A stretch of DNA of 64,000 bases from Escallonia rubra (GCA_033065855.1 JAVXUO010002059.1:288219-352218), one strand, 5' to 3'. Shown: positions 34,420 through 46,791, counted from the stretch's first letter. Notes: a model not told the origin generated them from the letters alone. Program-made: numbers and translations.

Positions 34420-35532
34420 TCAAATTCTGCAAAGTCCTGGTCTATCTTGATCCCTACTAGCTGCAATCCTGGAAACAGAGAAAGAACAAAACCCGGCTTC
34501 ATGCAATGTATTTTTTGAAGTAGTAACTGGCTGTTGTGACTTTTTACAGTAAGCAATTGCTGCTTCAATTGAACCGTCAATGTCTGAAGGGGCACTGCTG
34601 CTTCTCTTGAGGAACTGTAATTCATAAAGCCCATTTGAGTTGAATGAAAAGGATGACGAAGACGAAGAAGCACCGGATGAAGACGAAGACGATGAGGACG
34701 ACTTTTTCGTGGAATGGCGTTTAATTGCTGATGAAAAAGATTTCCTATGGCTAGTAAAACTTTCCTCAATCCCCTCTTGGTCAATGCTCTTCATGACATT
34801 AGCCAGTGTTGGGCATGCTTTATTTCCAACTTGCCCAAATTGGTTCTCCTTTCCTACCTTGGTGTACTTGTTGAAACTTAAACCTTCCTTGCCTCTTGAT
34901 GAAACATACCCTGATTGTTCATTGCCGGCTGCTTTGGCACAGGACTCATCCGAACAACCAGACTTGCTGAACAGAGATTTCAGATACTCCCGCGAAGCCT
35001 TGAGCTTTTGACTTAATGAGCATTGCTTCATAAGCTTGAGCTTCCTGGACCATGACTTCTTTGGATGATCAGTGATGAAACCCTTTAATTCCGTCGACCA
35101 TTCGAAGAAATACTCGTCCGGGTTCAGTTCACTGCTAACTCGGCAAGATTCGGATGGAGATATATTGCAGGACTCCAGTGGGGTGCTGGTGTTTGTAGAA
35201 GGTGCTGTGGTACTAATGAAGGGCATGTTGGATAGTTTATCTTCAAAGGCATGCTTGGTGTTGGGGTTTTGGAGGAGGTTCTGAATGATCTGCAGACGCG
35301 GGGGGAGGTGAAGGGGAAGAAGTTTTCCCTTGTAGAAGAGTTCATCAGCTGGGGAAGCAGTGGTTTCTTTCTGATCATGGGGAATGGAAGACATTTGGAA
35401 CTCAAATTCTCTTGTTTGTGGAGGTGACCTTGCGGAGTAACACAACAAGCTGGAGGAAGAAGAGCTTATTTCAAGATCTATGTAATCTTCATCTCCTCCA
35501 TGGCTACATGATGTTGCAAGATCTGTGGCCAT
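34420..35532 (-). CDS. MAKR-type membrane-associated kinase regulator (BKI1 relative)
   Basis: Single-exon gene of 370 residues. Members of the MAKR/BKI1 family are unstructured, membrane-associated proteins that bind receptor kinases (BKI1 inhibits the brassinosteroid receptor BRI1). Family marks are DYIDLEI (16-22), FEFQMSS (43-49), the block PADELFYKGKLLPLHLPPR (61-79), a Lys/Arg-rich membrane-hook region KKSWSRKLKLMKQCSLSQKL (158-177), a serine run (278-294) and the C-terminal kinase-binding type helix GSIEAAIAYCKKSQQ (320-334). The poly-Ser stretch comes from TCN/AGC triplets and may vary in length. The pattern resembles MAKR1/3/4 more than BKI1; the exact orthologue is uncertain. The ATG is the first in frame and sits 24 bases from a GA-repeat in the likely 5' UTR. 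Confidence 0.88.
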   Translation of the reverse strand: MATDLATSCSHGGDEDYIDLEISSSSSSLLCYSARSPPQTREFEFQMSSIPHDQKETTASPADELFYKGKLLPLHLPPRLQIIQNLLQNPNTKHAFEDKLSNMPFISTTAPSTNTSTPLESCNISPSESCRVSSELNPDEYFFEWSTELKGFITDHPKKSWSRKLKLMKQCSLSQKLKASREYLKSLFSKSGCSDESCAKAAGNEQSGYVSSRGKEGLSFNKYTKVGKENQFGQVGNKACPTLANVMKSIDQEGIEESFTSHRKSFSSAIKRHSTKKSSSSSSSSSGASSSSSSFSFNSNGLYELQFLKRSSSAPSDIDGSIEAAIAYCKKSQQPVTTSKNTLHEAGFCSFSVSRIAASRDQDRPGLCRI

Positions 35533-35551
35533 TTCATAAGACCAAATGTGT

Positions 35552-35555
<4 letters not shown>

Positions 35556-35590
<35 letters not shown>
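35556..35590 (-). repeat. GA/CT microsatellite in the MAKR-like 5' leader
   Basis: An uninterrupted TC repeat on the plus strand, which reads (GA)n on the coding strand of the MAKR-like gene, 24 bases upstream of its ATG. GA repeats near plant starts are known binding sites of BPC (GAGA-binding) factors, so a regulatory role is possible. Confidence 0.85.
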
Positions 35591-35593
<3 letters not shown>

Positions 35594-35599
35594 AAGATG

Positions 35600-38500
35600 C
35601 TTATGGGGAGATGAGCTTATTGGAGGGAGAGGGAGGGCAGAGCATCCTTTAAAGCAGAGATGGTGCCAAATTAGAAAAGGGATTGTCATTTTTCTTTTGA
35701 AATTTAAAACTTGAATATCTTGAATGCTTCCAAAAATATTAGATACAGTAATATCAGCTGTCTTTCTTGTTTTGGTTTTTTGTTTTGAATGCTAGTTGCT
35801 TGTTCACTTGTGTTGATTTTTTGTGAAGAATTTGCCTTTGCTTCTAAATTTGAGCTATATATAATTGAGTTGTATATCTAGTTTCCAAGACATTGAATTC
35901 ATTTTTGTATTCCGAACGTAATTTAGAGTTTTCTTGTTCTACTTACCTATAACACATACATTTTGCATTATTTTTCTCTTTATGTTCAATCTCGTGATTG
36001 AGTTACGAGACTTAATCTTGACATTTGTGTTTCACGAATAGGGCGTGCATGATGTGACATGTTTTTTTTAACGTAGAGTTCACTTTATTCCATTTATAAA
36101 ACATATACATGCACAACACCACTTCAATGGAAAAGCAAACATGTTTTCCTCGCATGCAAGCTTATACCCTTGAAATCATCTGATTGTGATACAATAATGG
36201 ATAATTCCATTATGATTCGTCTCATGGTATGTGAGATCTTCACAATGTTGGTCGTCAGAGTTGCATCTTTCGTTCAAAATTTGATAGAAACTTTTTTCGC
36301 TTGATTTGGACGCAAAATCGTACAAATTTTCATATGTAATCTAGCACGCCCTAGTCTTACAACATAAAGCCCCCACGGTTACATGTTAGGCCAAAATCGA
36401 GACTTACATTGTTGAATTATTTTGAGGAGACTCCTGAGACACTAATCAACTCAGATGACTCAATATCTGTTTTCTTATAAGACTTATGAAAAGTTCTAAA
36501 CTCAGGTTATGTACTGTATCATAATGCAATGCACAAGTGGATATATATGTAACAGTAGATGATACTGTATCTGGGTTGGGAGTTGTCTCGAGTCCTCAAC
36601 CTCTGACCAAAAGATTTTTCCGAGTAAAGAAAACAAAAACTTATGGCATCTTCCTGCAATACCCACAACCTTCTCTGCCACCATAATTCAAATTCGAAAC
36701 CAGCCCATTTCTCAAGACCTGGTTTTTCGCACTCCCACAATTCTATATACAGTGGTAGGAAACAGTGATGAACTGTTATGGGTCTCCCACCTTTGACTCC
36801 TGGTCAAAACGTGGGCACCTTTCTTCCCATTTTTACTGTTCTTGAGATGTCAACTTATAAAGGTTGTCTCAACCACACTTATGGCTAGCTCCTCAATCCC
36901 CTTTGGTATGGGGTCCAACAGTTTATGGTTGTGGAGATCTAGACATTGAAGAATGGGATGGCAATTACATCTCATAGCAGGCTGCCAGATTCCTCTTCTT
37001 GCACCTTTTCCATACCCATCCAGTAATTTTCATCATTGTTGCCGATCCTTTTTTGTGACCAATTATTGCAATGAAAGATATTTGTAGCGGCTAATTTCAG
37101 CTCCGAATAATCTTTACTACATTTCCAACTTCTTTATGGTTGAGCAGAGTCTTTGTATATGTTTTGTTGTTGAATAGAGTCCTTGTATATGATTTGTTGA
37201 TGCTAAAAATATACTCCAAAACTCTAATTTTAAACAATGACATGCAAGATAGAAAAACGAGTGACCGTTGGATGGATTTAAGTCAGAGCGCAGTTACATG
37301 ATAAGAATACTGAAGAAACATGAAAGACGGTGTTGGTGTATGTCAAATTATTCGTTTACCTATGTGAAACCCCCTTTGTATAGGCAAAGATATAGAACTC
37401 CAAGATTGGATGTAGAACTTCAAGATTGGGCTTTGAGCCCTATCTTTGAGGATCATGTTATGTTATCCAATAAACTGTAGTTGATTTACATTGACTTGAA
37501 ATGTAAGGTGTCTCCTAATTAATAATTGAGAGTTTATATTTGAGTTATCTCACTTTCCATGTATAAACAATGGCATTCCTAGGCCAGAGGCTTTTGCATG
37601 CCATTATGCACATCATACTTCATAACCCCTCCCCCTCTTGGCAAAATCCACCATTGATTGACCAGCATCAGATTGTCACATGGCGTCTACCTGACAAAGT
37701 TGAGAAATTTTACAGGTCATATGGACCCTTTTTGCTGAAATGGACCAACTCCACTTGCTTATTATGAGAAGTGTTAGTCTACCAAACACACACACACACA
37801 CACACACAGAGGACACTCAGTTACTAGGCTGGATATGCCATTGTAGGGGTGAGGAGGGGACCATGTACAGTTCCATTCGAGGAACTGGCTTTCCTTTAAA
37901 AGCTTAACAGTCTTTCGAGTCTTGGAAGCAGGAAAGCAGCTTTTACATGGATGGGGACCTTCCATAAAGATGAGATGGATCTTTGTAGTGAGATTACAGG
38001 AGAAGTTGAGGCCTGCCCTCCACATTATGCTTGCAGGGATATCATTTCCCAGTTGTTAACTATGATTAAACCATAGATTACCATAGTAGCAAGATCATCA
38101 CATAGCTATGTATTCATTAGAGCGGTCTTGAAGTATACATTGTAGTAGGTAAATTCAGATCCAAACACTCCATGGATACGTTCTTATATTATCTGCACAG
38201 ACATACATATTTAGTCCAAGAACAAGTGGGGTGTACCGAATCAGTAAGACCACCATTGGTGAGTGCAGCTCTCGAGGGAGTGAGACTTAGAAGACGAGAA
38301 TGCTGTTAGAAATTCGATCTTTACTGCGTGTGTCTGTTGGCTAGCGTTGCTGCCAAAGGCTTTTGGCTCCCCATTCGGATACCATTTTCTCAGTTTTCGT
38401 GTTCTTGTTTGGTTACTATTTTCAACTTAAGCCTCGAATTCAAATACAATTCACCAGATCGTTACAAAATATGTTCTAGAAACTCATCGAATTCTGATAC

Positions 38501-39328
38501 AATTCACCAGATCGTTACAATTCACGGGATTGTTGAGACGAGATATAAGAAATTCATGTGGTTTTAATGTTGATTAAAATTATTGTTTTTGTAATTTGAA
38601 ATATGGTATCTAAACAAGTTATATTAAGTGATTTGACAATAGAGTTTGGCCTAATTGTTTGGGTAAATTTGCGATGTGAACACAATTTGCATATACCCTA
38701 TTTTGTACTTCTGAGTTCGACAAAGTCGATCTTTGCCGTTATTCAAAGACATAGTTAAATGATTATGACTAGACGTTATGACATTGGCTGTTAAAAAGTG
38801 ACGAATGGAAAATTTTAGTCATCAAATTTTGATCTTGTGCAATTTAAGTAAAGGCAGGCATTCATGAAACTGAATTAATTGGCAAGGCGGTCAAATTAGA
38901 TAATAATCAACTAGAGGCGTTTGGAATAGATTCTCAAAAGTAAATTTTAATGAAATTGAAATCAGGTTTTAGAGAAGCTTTAATCTATTTTAAGAGTAAT
39001 AGATTACAAGTTTTTTAAAGTGTTTGAATAAGAAATGATAAAAGTAGGTTTAGTACGGCAAACTTACGATAAGGTGTATTCAAATTGAAAGGGGACATTT
39101 AATGTATGTTTATAAGTAAGATAATTTTAATAATTTTTGTGGTCAAACCTGATACTCCAAAAATGATTACAACAGAATCTAAGAAAATGAAGATTCTAAA
39201 TTTAATCAGTTTTGAGCACATTGAAGCACATTTAAGTAATTTACTTTATTTTGTCAAACACTTCAAATCTAATTTAATTAAGTTTGATCATTTTAAAATC
39301 AATTTCAAATATTATCTTAATTAGATAA
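35600..39328. other. Gene-free AT-rich stretch with a CA microsatellite
   Basis: The proximal part would be the promoter of the MAKR-like gene (minus strand). An (AC)n run lies at 37786-37808. A direct repeat, ACAATTCACCAGATCGTTAC, occurs near 38447 and 38500. No coding region or element with clear ends is recognised. Confidence 0.5.
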
Positions 39329-41358
39329 CTAGTATAGAGCACGTGCGTTGCACGTGGATATAGTTAAGGGTAATATCTGATGTAATATTATTATTATTTT
39401 TTATCAAAATAATGTAATTCAATTATGTTCTTATATCTTTTTGTGACTTGTTTTAGAAGAAATATATATTTGATGTTCGCAATTGTAATCAGTTCAATAT
39501 TTTGAAATATTCTTTGTAGGCTTCTGGATTGAAGAAATATTTGATGGTACTGTTAAAAATAAAAGCAAATGGAGAAATTAAAAGAATGAATCTACATCTT
39601 TGTTTTTGTAATCTGTTAAATTTTTTTATGGTTAAGATTTGTAATTTTCAAGACCATGTACTTTGCATTTCATCAATAAAAAATGCAAAACACCCGGCCT
39701 TCAATTGCAATAACCGAACATATTTTCAGTTCAAATTGGCACCACATGTAAGCCTTATTTTTTTTATGCATATTTAACCTTTTTCGTTTTTTTTCTCTGT
39801 TTTTGTCTTTCTAACAATTTTTTGTTTCTTAATTGATTTTTCACGTATTTCAGTATCTTTATTTTGTTTTTATTTTTCAGTTTTTCAATTGATTAATTGT
39901 TTGCTAACCTAAAAATTCAAGAAAAAAAAATCTCAATTCTCATTAACCAGTTCAATATTTAACGTTTATTTCATTTTAACCAAATTAAAAAGAGAATAAT
40001 AAATGAATTTCTTTGTTCAGTTTTTCTTTCTCATCACACTTTTCATTTTTCAATGTATAGAATATATTCATTACCCAATGTTCTTTTAATTTCATCAAAA
40101 TTTAAAAGTGAGTTATAAAAGAATGGTAAGAATGTAATTGACGTAATTAACATAGAACATAATCGTCCAAAAATTATTTACAACATTCATACTTTTATAA
40201 GTAGTATAAACACACACACACACACACACACATGTAAATAAATATATTTTTCGCAACCACACATTTTGTTTCCTAATATGTAAATGTAGGTTTAGATTAA
40301 ATTTATGACCTAATGTTCCTTAAACGCATTACAAAAAAACTTATTAGAGAAGGGTAAAGTATAACTAACGGAAGACAAAACCGAAAATGATTACTACCCG
40401 GTCTTCAACTGCAATAACCAAACATATTTTCAGTTCAAATTGGCACCATTTGGAAGCCTTGTTTCTTGATACATATTTAACCCTTTTTCGTTTTTTTTTT
40501 TCTAACAATTTTTTGTTTCTTAATCGATTTTTGCATATTTCAGTTTTTTTATTTTGTATTTGTTTTTCAGTTTTTCTGTTGGTTAATTGGTTGCTAACCT
40601 AAAAATGCAAGGAAAAAAAATTACAGTTCTCATTAACCAGTTCAATACCTAATGTTTATTTCATTTTAACCAAATTAAAAATAGAATAATAAAGGAATTT
40701 TTTTGTTATGTTTTTCTTTCTCATCACACTTTTCATTTTTCAATGTATAGAATATAATCATTGTCCAATGTTCTTTTAATTTCATCAAAATTTAAAAGGG
40801 AGTAATAAAAGAACGGTAAGAATGTAATTGACGTAATTAATAGAGGACATAATGGTCCAAAAATAATTTACGACATTCATATTTTTATAGGTAGCAGACA
40901 CACACACACACACATATAAATATATTTTTCGCAACCACACATTTTGTTTCCCAATGTGTAAATGTAAGTTTAGATTAAATTTATGACTTAATGTTCCTTA
41001 AACGCATTACAAAAAACTAATTAGGGAAGGGTAGCATTGTCATTGAAATAACTAACGGAGGGCAAAATCGAAAATGATTACAAAATTAGTAATTAATAAT
41101 AGTATTTAACAAATGGTAGGATAATAATGGAGTAATATTTATGAAAGGGTAGGATAATAATGGAGTAATATTTATGAAAGGGTAGGATTGTTATTGGAGT
41201 GATTGGTAATTAATAATAGTATTTAATAAATGGTAGGATAATAATGGAGTAGTGTTTATGAAAGGGTAGGATTGTTGTTGGAGTGATTAACGAAGGGCAA
41301 AATTTGAATAAAATGATTTACAAGATTCATACTTTTATAGGTAAAATATAGATATAGA
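39329..41358 (-). mobile_element. Non-autonomous Helitron-like element with internal tandem copies
   Basis: On the minus strand the element begins A|TCTATATCTATATTTTACC (TC at 41358) and ends with a hairpin, CACGTGCAACGCACGTG, followed by CTCTATA and CTAG|T (at 39329). This is the Helitron signature: a 5' TC, a 3' hairpin about 10 bases before CTAG, and insertion between A and T with no target duplication. Length is about 2.03 kb. No Rep/helicase is encoded. Inside, a segment of about 0.7 kb is duplicated (about 39692 and 40397), each with an (AC)n run and a copy of the 5'-end-like TTCATACTTTTATAGGTA. Short tandem repeats with GGTAGGATAATAATGGAGTA occupy 41110-41280. Confidence 0.7.
39692..41040. 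repeat. Tandem duplication of about 0.7 kb inside the Helitron-like element
   Basis: Copy 1 starts near 39692 and copy 2 near 40397; both carry CATATTTTCAGTTCAAATTG soon after the start. They share, in order, poly-T blocks, AACCAGTTCAATA, TTTCATTTTAACCAAATTAAAAA, CACACACA runs (about 40213 and 40900) and AATGTTCCTTAAACGCATTA. Similarity is high but not perfect. Confidence 0.88.
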
Positions 41359-41965
41359 TAACGACCGCCTTTAAGTAAGGATAAATCTGCCCCATGGGGC
41401 CAATGGCAAGTAGATGAGGCATATTTTGATGGGGCAAGGCCACAAATACTTCCCTTGCACATACAAATTGGCTTCTTAATGAATTGAATTTGGATCCTGA
41501 ATGTTACTCATTTAAGTGGATAAGGTTAATCATTTTATATATATTTAGTATCGAATATCGATGCTTATTTAGTGGAAATATATGGTTGTAGTTTGATTCA
41601 ACGCATCGATGATTTGATTCCAAATAATTTAAAATTATAAATTATTTAACAAAAAACACAAATGCTTGAAGGTGTGAGCGTTTTTGAAGATACTTGAAGC
41701 CGCTCTCGCAGGCAAACATGTGAAGAACAGGTGGCAACTCTATTTTCAATCAAGCCCAAATTTCATGTTCATCCAAGAAAGTTGCATTTCTCGTTGACCT
41801 CCTTCACTCACCGATGATTAGCTCTTGTAGTGGGTAGGCTAAATTTTTTTTTATGTATTTCATGTATGTTCAATCAAACATGTTCACGAAAATCATAATG
41901 TTCAAAATTTTGGTTAGTACGAAGCGCTTTCCAAAAAATGTTATTTTTCGTCATCATCTAAGTAT

Positions 41966-42485
41966 GTTTGACGCAGTTTTTTTTCCTCTTTTTTTTTCAG
42001 TTTTGAAAATTGGAAAAAAAAAAAAAAAACCGCGTTTGCTAACCATTTTTTTTTTCCTTCTCCAATTTAAAAAACCAGTTTTTAAACTGAAGAGTAAAAA
42101 AAAAACTCCAAAAACTGATTTTTTTTTTAGACCACCACCACCACCCTCCCACCGTCGGCAGCCACCTTAGGCCGCCGGAGACTGCCGGCAGCCACCTCTG
42201 GCCGCCGGCGACCACCGGCGGCCGCCGGCAGCCACCTCCGGCCGCCGGCGATCACCGTCGGAGATTGTCGGCATCCACCTCCGGCCGCCGGCCACCACCA
42301 CCACCGCTACGCCCCACCACCACCACCGCAAACCACCAAAAAAAAAAGTCAAAATAAAAAGGGTTATCAAACACCAAAAAAAAAAAAAAGGGTTATCAAA
42401 CACCCACTTGTTTTTGTAAAAAAAAATATTTTAAACTGCTCTTTAAAAACTGAAAACAAAAAAAAAGTTTTGTCAAACGAACCCC
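41966..42485. mobile_element. CCG-core element with short terminal inverted repeats
   Basis: The stretch starts GTTTGACG and ends GTCAAACGAACCCC, flanked by AAGTAT at 41960-41965 and 42486-42491. The ends are poly-A/T rich. The centre (about 42125-42330) is a C/G-rich tract of repeated GGCCGCCGG and GGCAGCCACCT-type units. This is the same architecture as the element at 341-821, although the terminal sequences differ. No protein is encoded. Boundaries and family are tentative. Confidence 0.45.
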
Positions 42486-42982
42486 AAGTATGGCTTGCAC
42501 CATTTTCCTTTCATAAGAAAATATTGATTCCTTGAACCACGTCAAAAGCTGGATTCAATTAGCTACCATAAACTTTTACGAAGATGAATGTAGTCGAAAT
42601 TTTTCTGAATCAACTTAAAGGGATAAAACACCATCCCAACTAGATTTGTTAAATTATTTCAAAGAGAATCTATTTAAAATACTTTTAACAAAGCATGGAA
42701 ATAGCAAGTACATGGACTTTAGGAGATTAAAGTCTTTCCATTATGTCATTCACAAATTTAGTTTCATGAATGACCAAATTTTAGGAAAACTCAACAAATT
42801 TGAAACTCAATTTTCCAACAAATGCAGCCAAGTTTTTCAACTTGGTCTCCATCATGTTGGCCTTGCCCCTTGCTTCTGCTTCATCAAGCATGAGACATCG
42901 TAGATCTTCACCGATCAGTGGTCTCATTATGCTCAGACATCAAAGGAGAAACAAAAAAGAGATATAAAGGGTAAATTAGGAA

Positions 42983-43067
42983 GTTTATGCGCAATAATAT
43001 TGAGCATAAACTGATTCTGCACCTAGGTAAATATCGAGTCAATATTTACCTAGGTGCAGAATCAGTT
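42983..43067. repeat. Two adjoining palindromes, one a perfect 26-bp-arm hairpin
   Basis: Arms 43009-43034 and 43042-43067 are perfect reverse complements around the 7-nt loop CGAGTCA. Directly left and overlapping by three bases, 42983-43011 is itself a near-perfect 29-nt palindrome (GTTTATGC...GCATAAAC). Function unknown; it may be the core of a foldback element. Confidence 0.9.
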
Positions 43068-43440
43068 ATAATGGATGGTTACGAAACTAGCCGAACCTTT
43101 TTTCTTTTTAATTAATTAACACAAAACTCATATTCCGAGGAATGTACCGAGTAATTTAATTTTTTTTATTGCTAACATTTTTTTTTTTTTTTTGTTGATG
43201 AAATGCTTGCATTCTACTGTATTATAGATATGGGTAGTGGAAGATTGTTAGTTTTTTTTTTATTTATAATTCTTTATTTTCCTACCGGTAAAAGGATACG
43301 ACTTCGAAGAATGATAAGAATACAGATAAATGCAATGACTCGATGAATTAACCGATCCGGGTTCGTTTCAAAAGTCTTGTAAGAAATCCAATAAGCATTG
43401 GCCCCGTTACGGTCCAAATTCGACCGATCGAGAAATCTTA

Positions 43441-43930
43441 TCTACATCTATACACATATATATAAAAGAGCCTAAACCCATTTTCATCCATTTTAACATG
43501 TTGTCCATATTTTAACATGTAATTACACAGTTGCCATCAAAAGTCTCTAAGTTCATCTACATTGATTTTAACATTTTGCCCATGCTTTGTCATAAAATTA
43601 CATCCATGCCACTCTCCTAAAAATCTCACAAAAAGCCACTCTCTCTTCCATCTCGTCTCTGTCGACGATACCACCATCAACGTCTCGAACCAACATCACC
43701 ATTCCACCGGGGATTGACATCAGCGACCCAACCTCCACACTCACAACAGATCAAAAAAATAAACCACCACCATAAATCCACAACCATCATTATCAGAACC
43801 CAACTTGACTACCCACCACCACCATTACTAAATCTAACTTAACATCCATCGCCGCCGCCTGCCACTCTTAAGAACCTACAAATACCCACCACATCATTCA
43901 ATTAAACTTCGTCCTCATCCTGTTGTGTGT
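43441..43930 (+). mobile_element. Possible Helitron 5' end, truncated
   Basis: After an A, the sequence TCTACATCTATACACATATA followed by TATAAAAGAG resembles the 5' terminus of many plant Helitrons. It is followed by a C-rich interior with CCACCACC and CCGCCGCC. I could not find a hairpin plus CTRR end downstream, so it is either truncated or a chance resemblance. The right boundary is a guess. Confidence 0.3.
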
Positions 43931-44912
43931 TTCATTTGCGTGGTTAGCCTGGTTGTTACACCTGGAACCGTAGAAAGCTTTGGCAAAATAACCGGCCTGA
44001 CAACTCCTCCGCCCGTTGCAAATAGAAGGTTGAAAATAAGGTGTTAAGGTCCCTCCCCAAGCTCACCTTCTCTGGAAAATGGTGTCGAGGATATAACTTT
44101 GGTTCTGGGAGAAAATTGAGTCTGACGAAAACAAAGAACCAAGAAAGGGCTTTAGTTGATTGTAAGATGAACACTTTTATTTGCAATGTTGAAGCAAATT
44201 CAGTATCATTTATGAGTTCTTGCACTTGGGAGATTGATTTGTAAATTATCATAATCTGGATTTGCTCTATAGTTGAACTCTCTTAGTTGGAGTCTGTCCA
44301 TTTGGCTTGAAATCTATGATGAAGATAGAACTACATCAACATGAGTTGTAAAAGTAGCTTTACTGTACCGAATGCAGTGAATTTGGTAATGTATTCACCG
44401 ATCCTTGCTGAATCACGTGTACATCCTCCCTAAAAATCAAGGCTGAAAGAAGTAACAAATGGAATATTAGGGGTATGTGAAAACTGTTGTATACTGCTGA
44501 AACGGGTACTTAATTCAGGTATATATATGTGTATACATATTTCTCTTCTCGCACATCCTAAACAACTCTTTTTTGAGTAACAACTATCTATTTATTAACT
44601 AAGAAATATTGGTAGAAGGACGACTTCACTTAAAAGGAAATAAACGCGCTGCTTTGAGTGTTATTGCGTTTCTTCGACATCGTTATTCCTTGCCTTATAT
44701 TAACATTCATCTATTTTATTTCCACGTGACAGGTACTTGAACATGCCATTTGATCAACATAGCAGATATTAGAATATTGGGGTCAGTTAGGTTGCAGATA
44801 AATCTCGTGGGAACGTCTACTTTTTGAATGGGAAAACAAGAAGTGCAGGGTCATGTATTCTGTTTTTTGGATTGACAAACTTCAAAATTTCTTACCATGT
44901 CGTATATTTTAT

Positions 44913-46054
44913 AGGGTTAATTACACATATATCCATGAGCTAATGATGAAATTACACGCGTGTTTATAAGTTTGGAAAATAGGCACTTATGTCCTTTGAC
45001 CTAACGGAATACCCAAATACATAACGGAATAGTCAAAATGACCATATTGCCCATGACTTAAAATGAATTTCTTGAAATGCCACCCATTTTATCTCCCTCA
45101 CCCAGCTGCCGTCGCCACCAAGGCCTTTGCCGCCACAAATGCAGGCTATAAGAAACTGACTATCTAGAATGAAAAATCTAATATAGGTTTTACGATCAAA
45201 CCATTTTACCACCAAAACCATTTGTTTCATTTCCATCAAACCATTTTACCACCAAAACCATTTGTTTCATTTCCATCAAACCATTTTACAGTTCACTCTG
45301 TTTTGCTGCACGAATAGACAAAATGGTGGCCACCTCCACCGCCAACACGACTGTCCAATTAAAAGCTTAGCTCTCCTACCTCACCGGGGACCCCAATCGG
45401 CAACTGTTGGAAATGTAATCGCATTTCCATTTTAATTTCGAAAGCGCTAGAAATGCCACAACCATACGGTGGAGGAATGAGGTGGGGGGAGGGGGGTACC
45501 GGCAGGGTGGGGTGAGGGACGGGCTACCGTCAGGGTGGAGTGAGGGAGGGGACTACTAGTAAGGTGGGCTAAGGGAAGGGGCTGTCGGTGGCGAGGTGGG
45601 GGTGAAGGAGGGGCTATCGGCGACGAGGTGGGGTGAGAGAGGGGGCTGTCGGTGGCGAGGTGGGGAGAGGGAAGGGGTTGTTGACGCAGTGGGCGAGGGA
45701 GGGGCCGGCTGAAATTTCAGATTTGGAAAGGAAAAAGTTTGGGTTTCTAAAAAAATTTGGAGAGAGAAACCCATTTGTTTAAAAATTTAAGTTTTTAACC
45801 TTAATTGAAATATCAAAGTTTAGATTTTTGTACAGTAATATATCACGTATATACAATATAAGGATAGTATTGTCATTTTAAAAATACGTATTGATGACAT
45901 CGCAAAAAAAGTACACTTTTTTGGACGGATACTTGACGGATGGATACACATGTTACATTTTTAACGTTTGTGGTCACAGTCTGTTACTTTTTGAAACTTA
46001 ATGTTCTTGACTGTAATTATTCCTAAATCTCAAGGACACTGCTGTAATTAACCC
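44913..46054. mobile_element. Non-autonomous TIR element with 8-bp target duplication (hAT-like)
   Basis: The ends are AGGGTTAATTACA and TGTAATTAACCC, reverse complements over about 12 bases. TATTTTAT flanks both sides (44905-44912 and 46055-46062). The 8-bp duplication suggests a hAT-type element. Inside are a 40-bp tandem repeat (from 45195, 45235 and 45275) and a G-rich minisatellite (about 45478-45710) with units such as GGCGAGGTGGGG. No transposase is seen. Confidence 0.65.
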
Positions 46055-46791
46055 TATTTTATATGTCAAAAAGAGTGTAGCCAAATGCAGTGAATATCAT
46101 ACCTCCCAATTTGGCAACTAGCCATTTGAAGAGCAACAAGAGGGTGCGCTTTATCGGAACAAAATTTGATCGTAGAAGTTATATACGATCGATGTTTTTC
46201 CAAGTGTGTGTAATATCGTTCCAATGATATTTTCTAGTTTCAGTTTGAAGTGACAGGCGTTAAGATCACTAGTGCCGCAACTTCCATTAGAGTGGTTAAT
46301 ACGTATTAGAAGTTAACAAAGCATTTGGTGCAGAAGTCACTAGCTTCAAATTTTACAAATTCCATTGAATCATATGCATCTACTTGAAATAAAAGGAAAA
46401 CAATATATGAAAATATGGCTTTGAAAATTATGAACAAATGCGGCCTTTTGAGAATCGTGAAAATGAAATACAAAAGTTAGTATCCAAAATCATGGCAAAA
46501 GAAAATGTGGGAAAAGCAATTCAGTTAGTCGCTAATACTGAACCTTAAAATTTCAATCAAAGTTTCATCCGCTTGATTTTTTTTGGTATGTAATATTCTT
46601 CTAACATGCTTATAATAGCGCTATTTATTTATCTATCTAATTTTTAGTGTTGTTGGAAAGTACCCGCGCTCGGAGCAATGGTCGCTAAACCTCATTTACC
46701 CGCCCGAACCCTTCAAATACCGGGTTCAACAGCCACCAATAACCCAAGTGCTTACACGGGTCATATATGGGTTGTCCATTTACCCGTCAGG

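Noticed and set aside
39692-41290. CRISPR-like repeat array
   Set aside because: This is a eukaryotic genome; the repeats are tandem copies inside a Helitron-like element without regular unique spacers.
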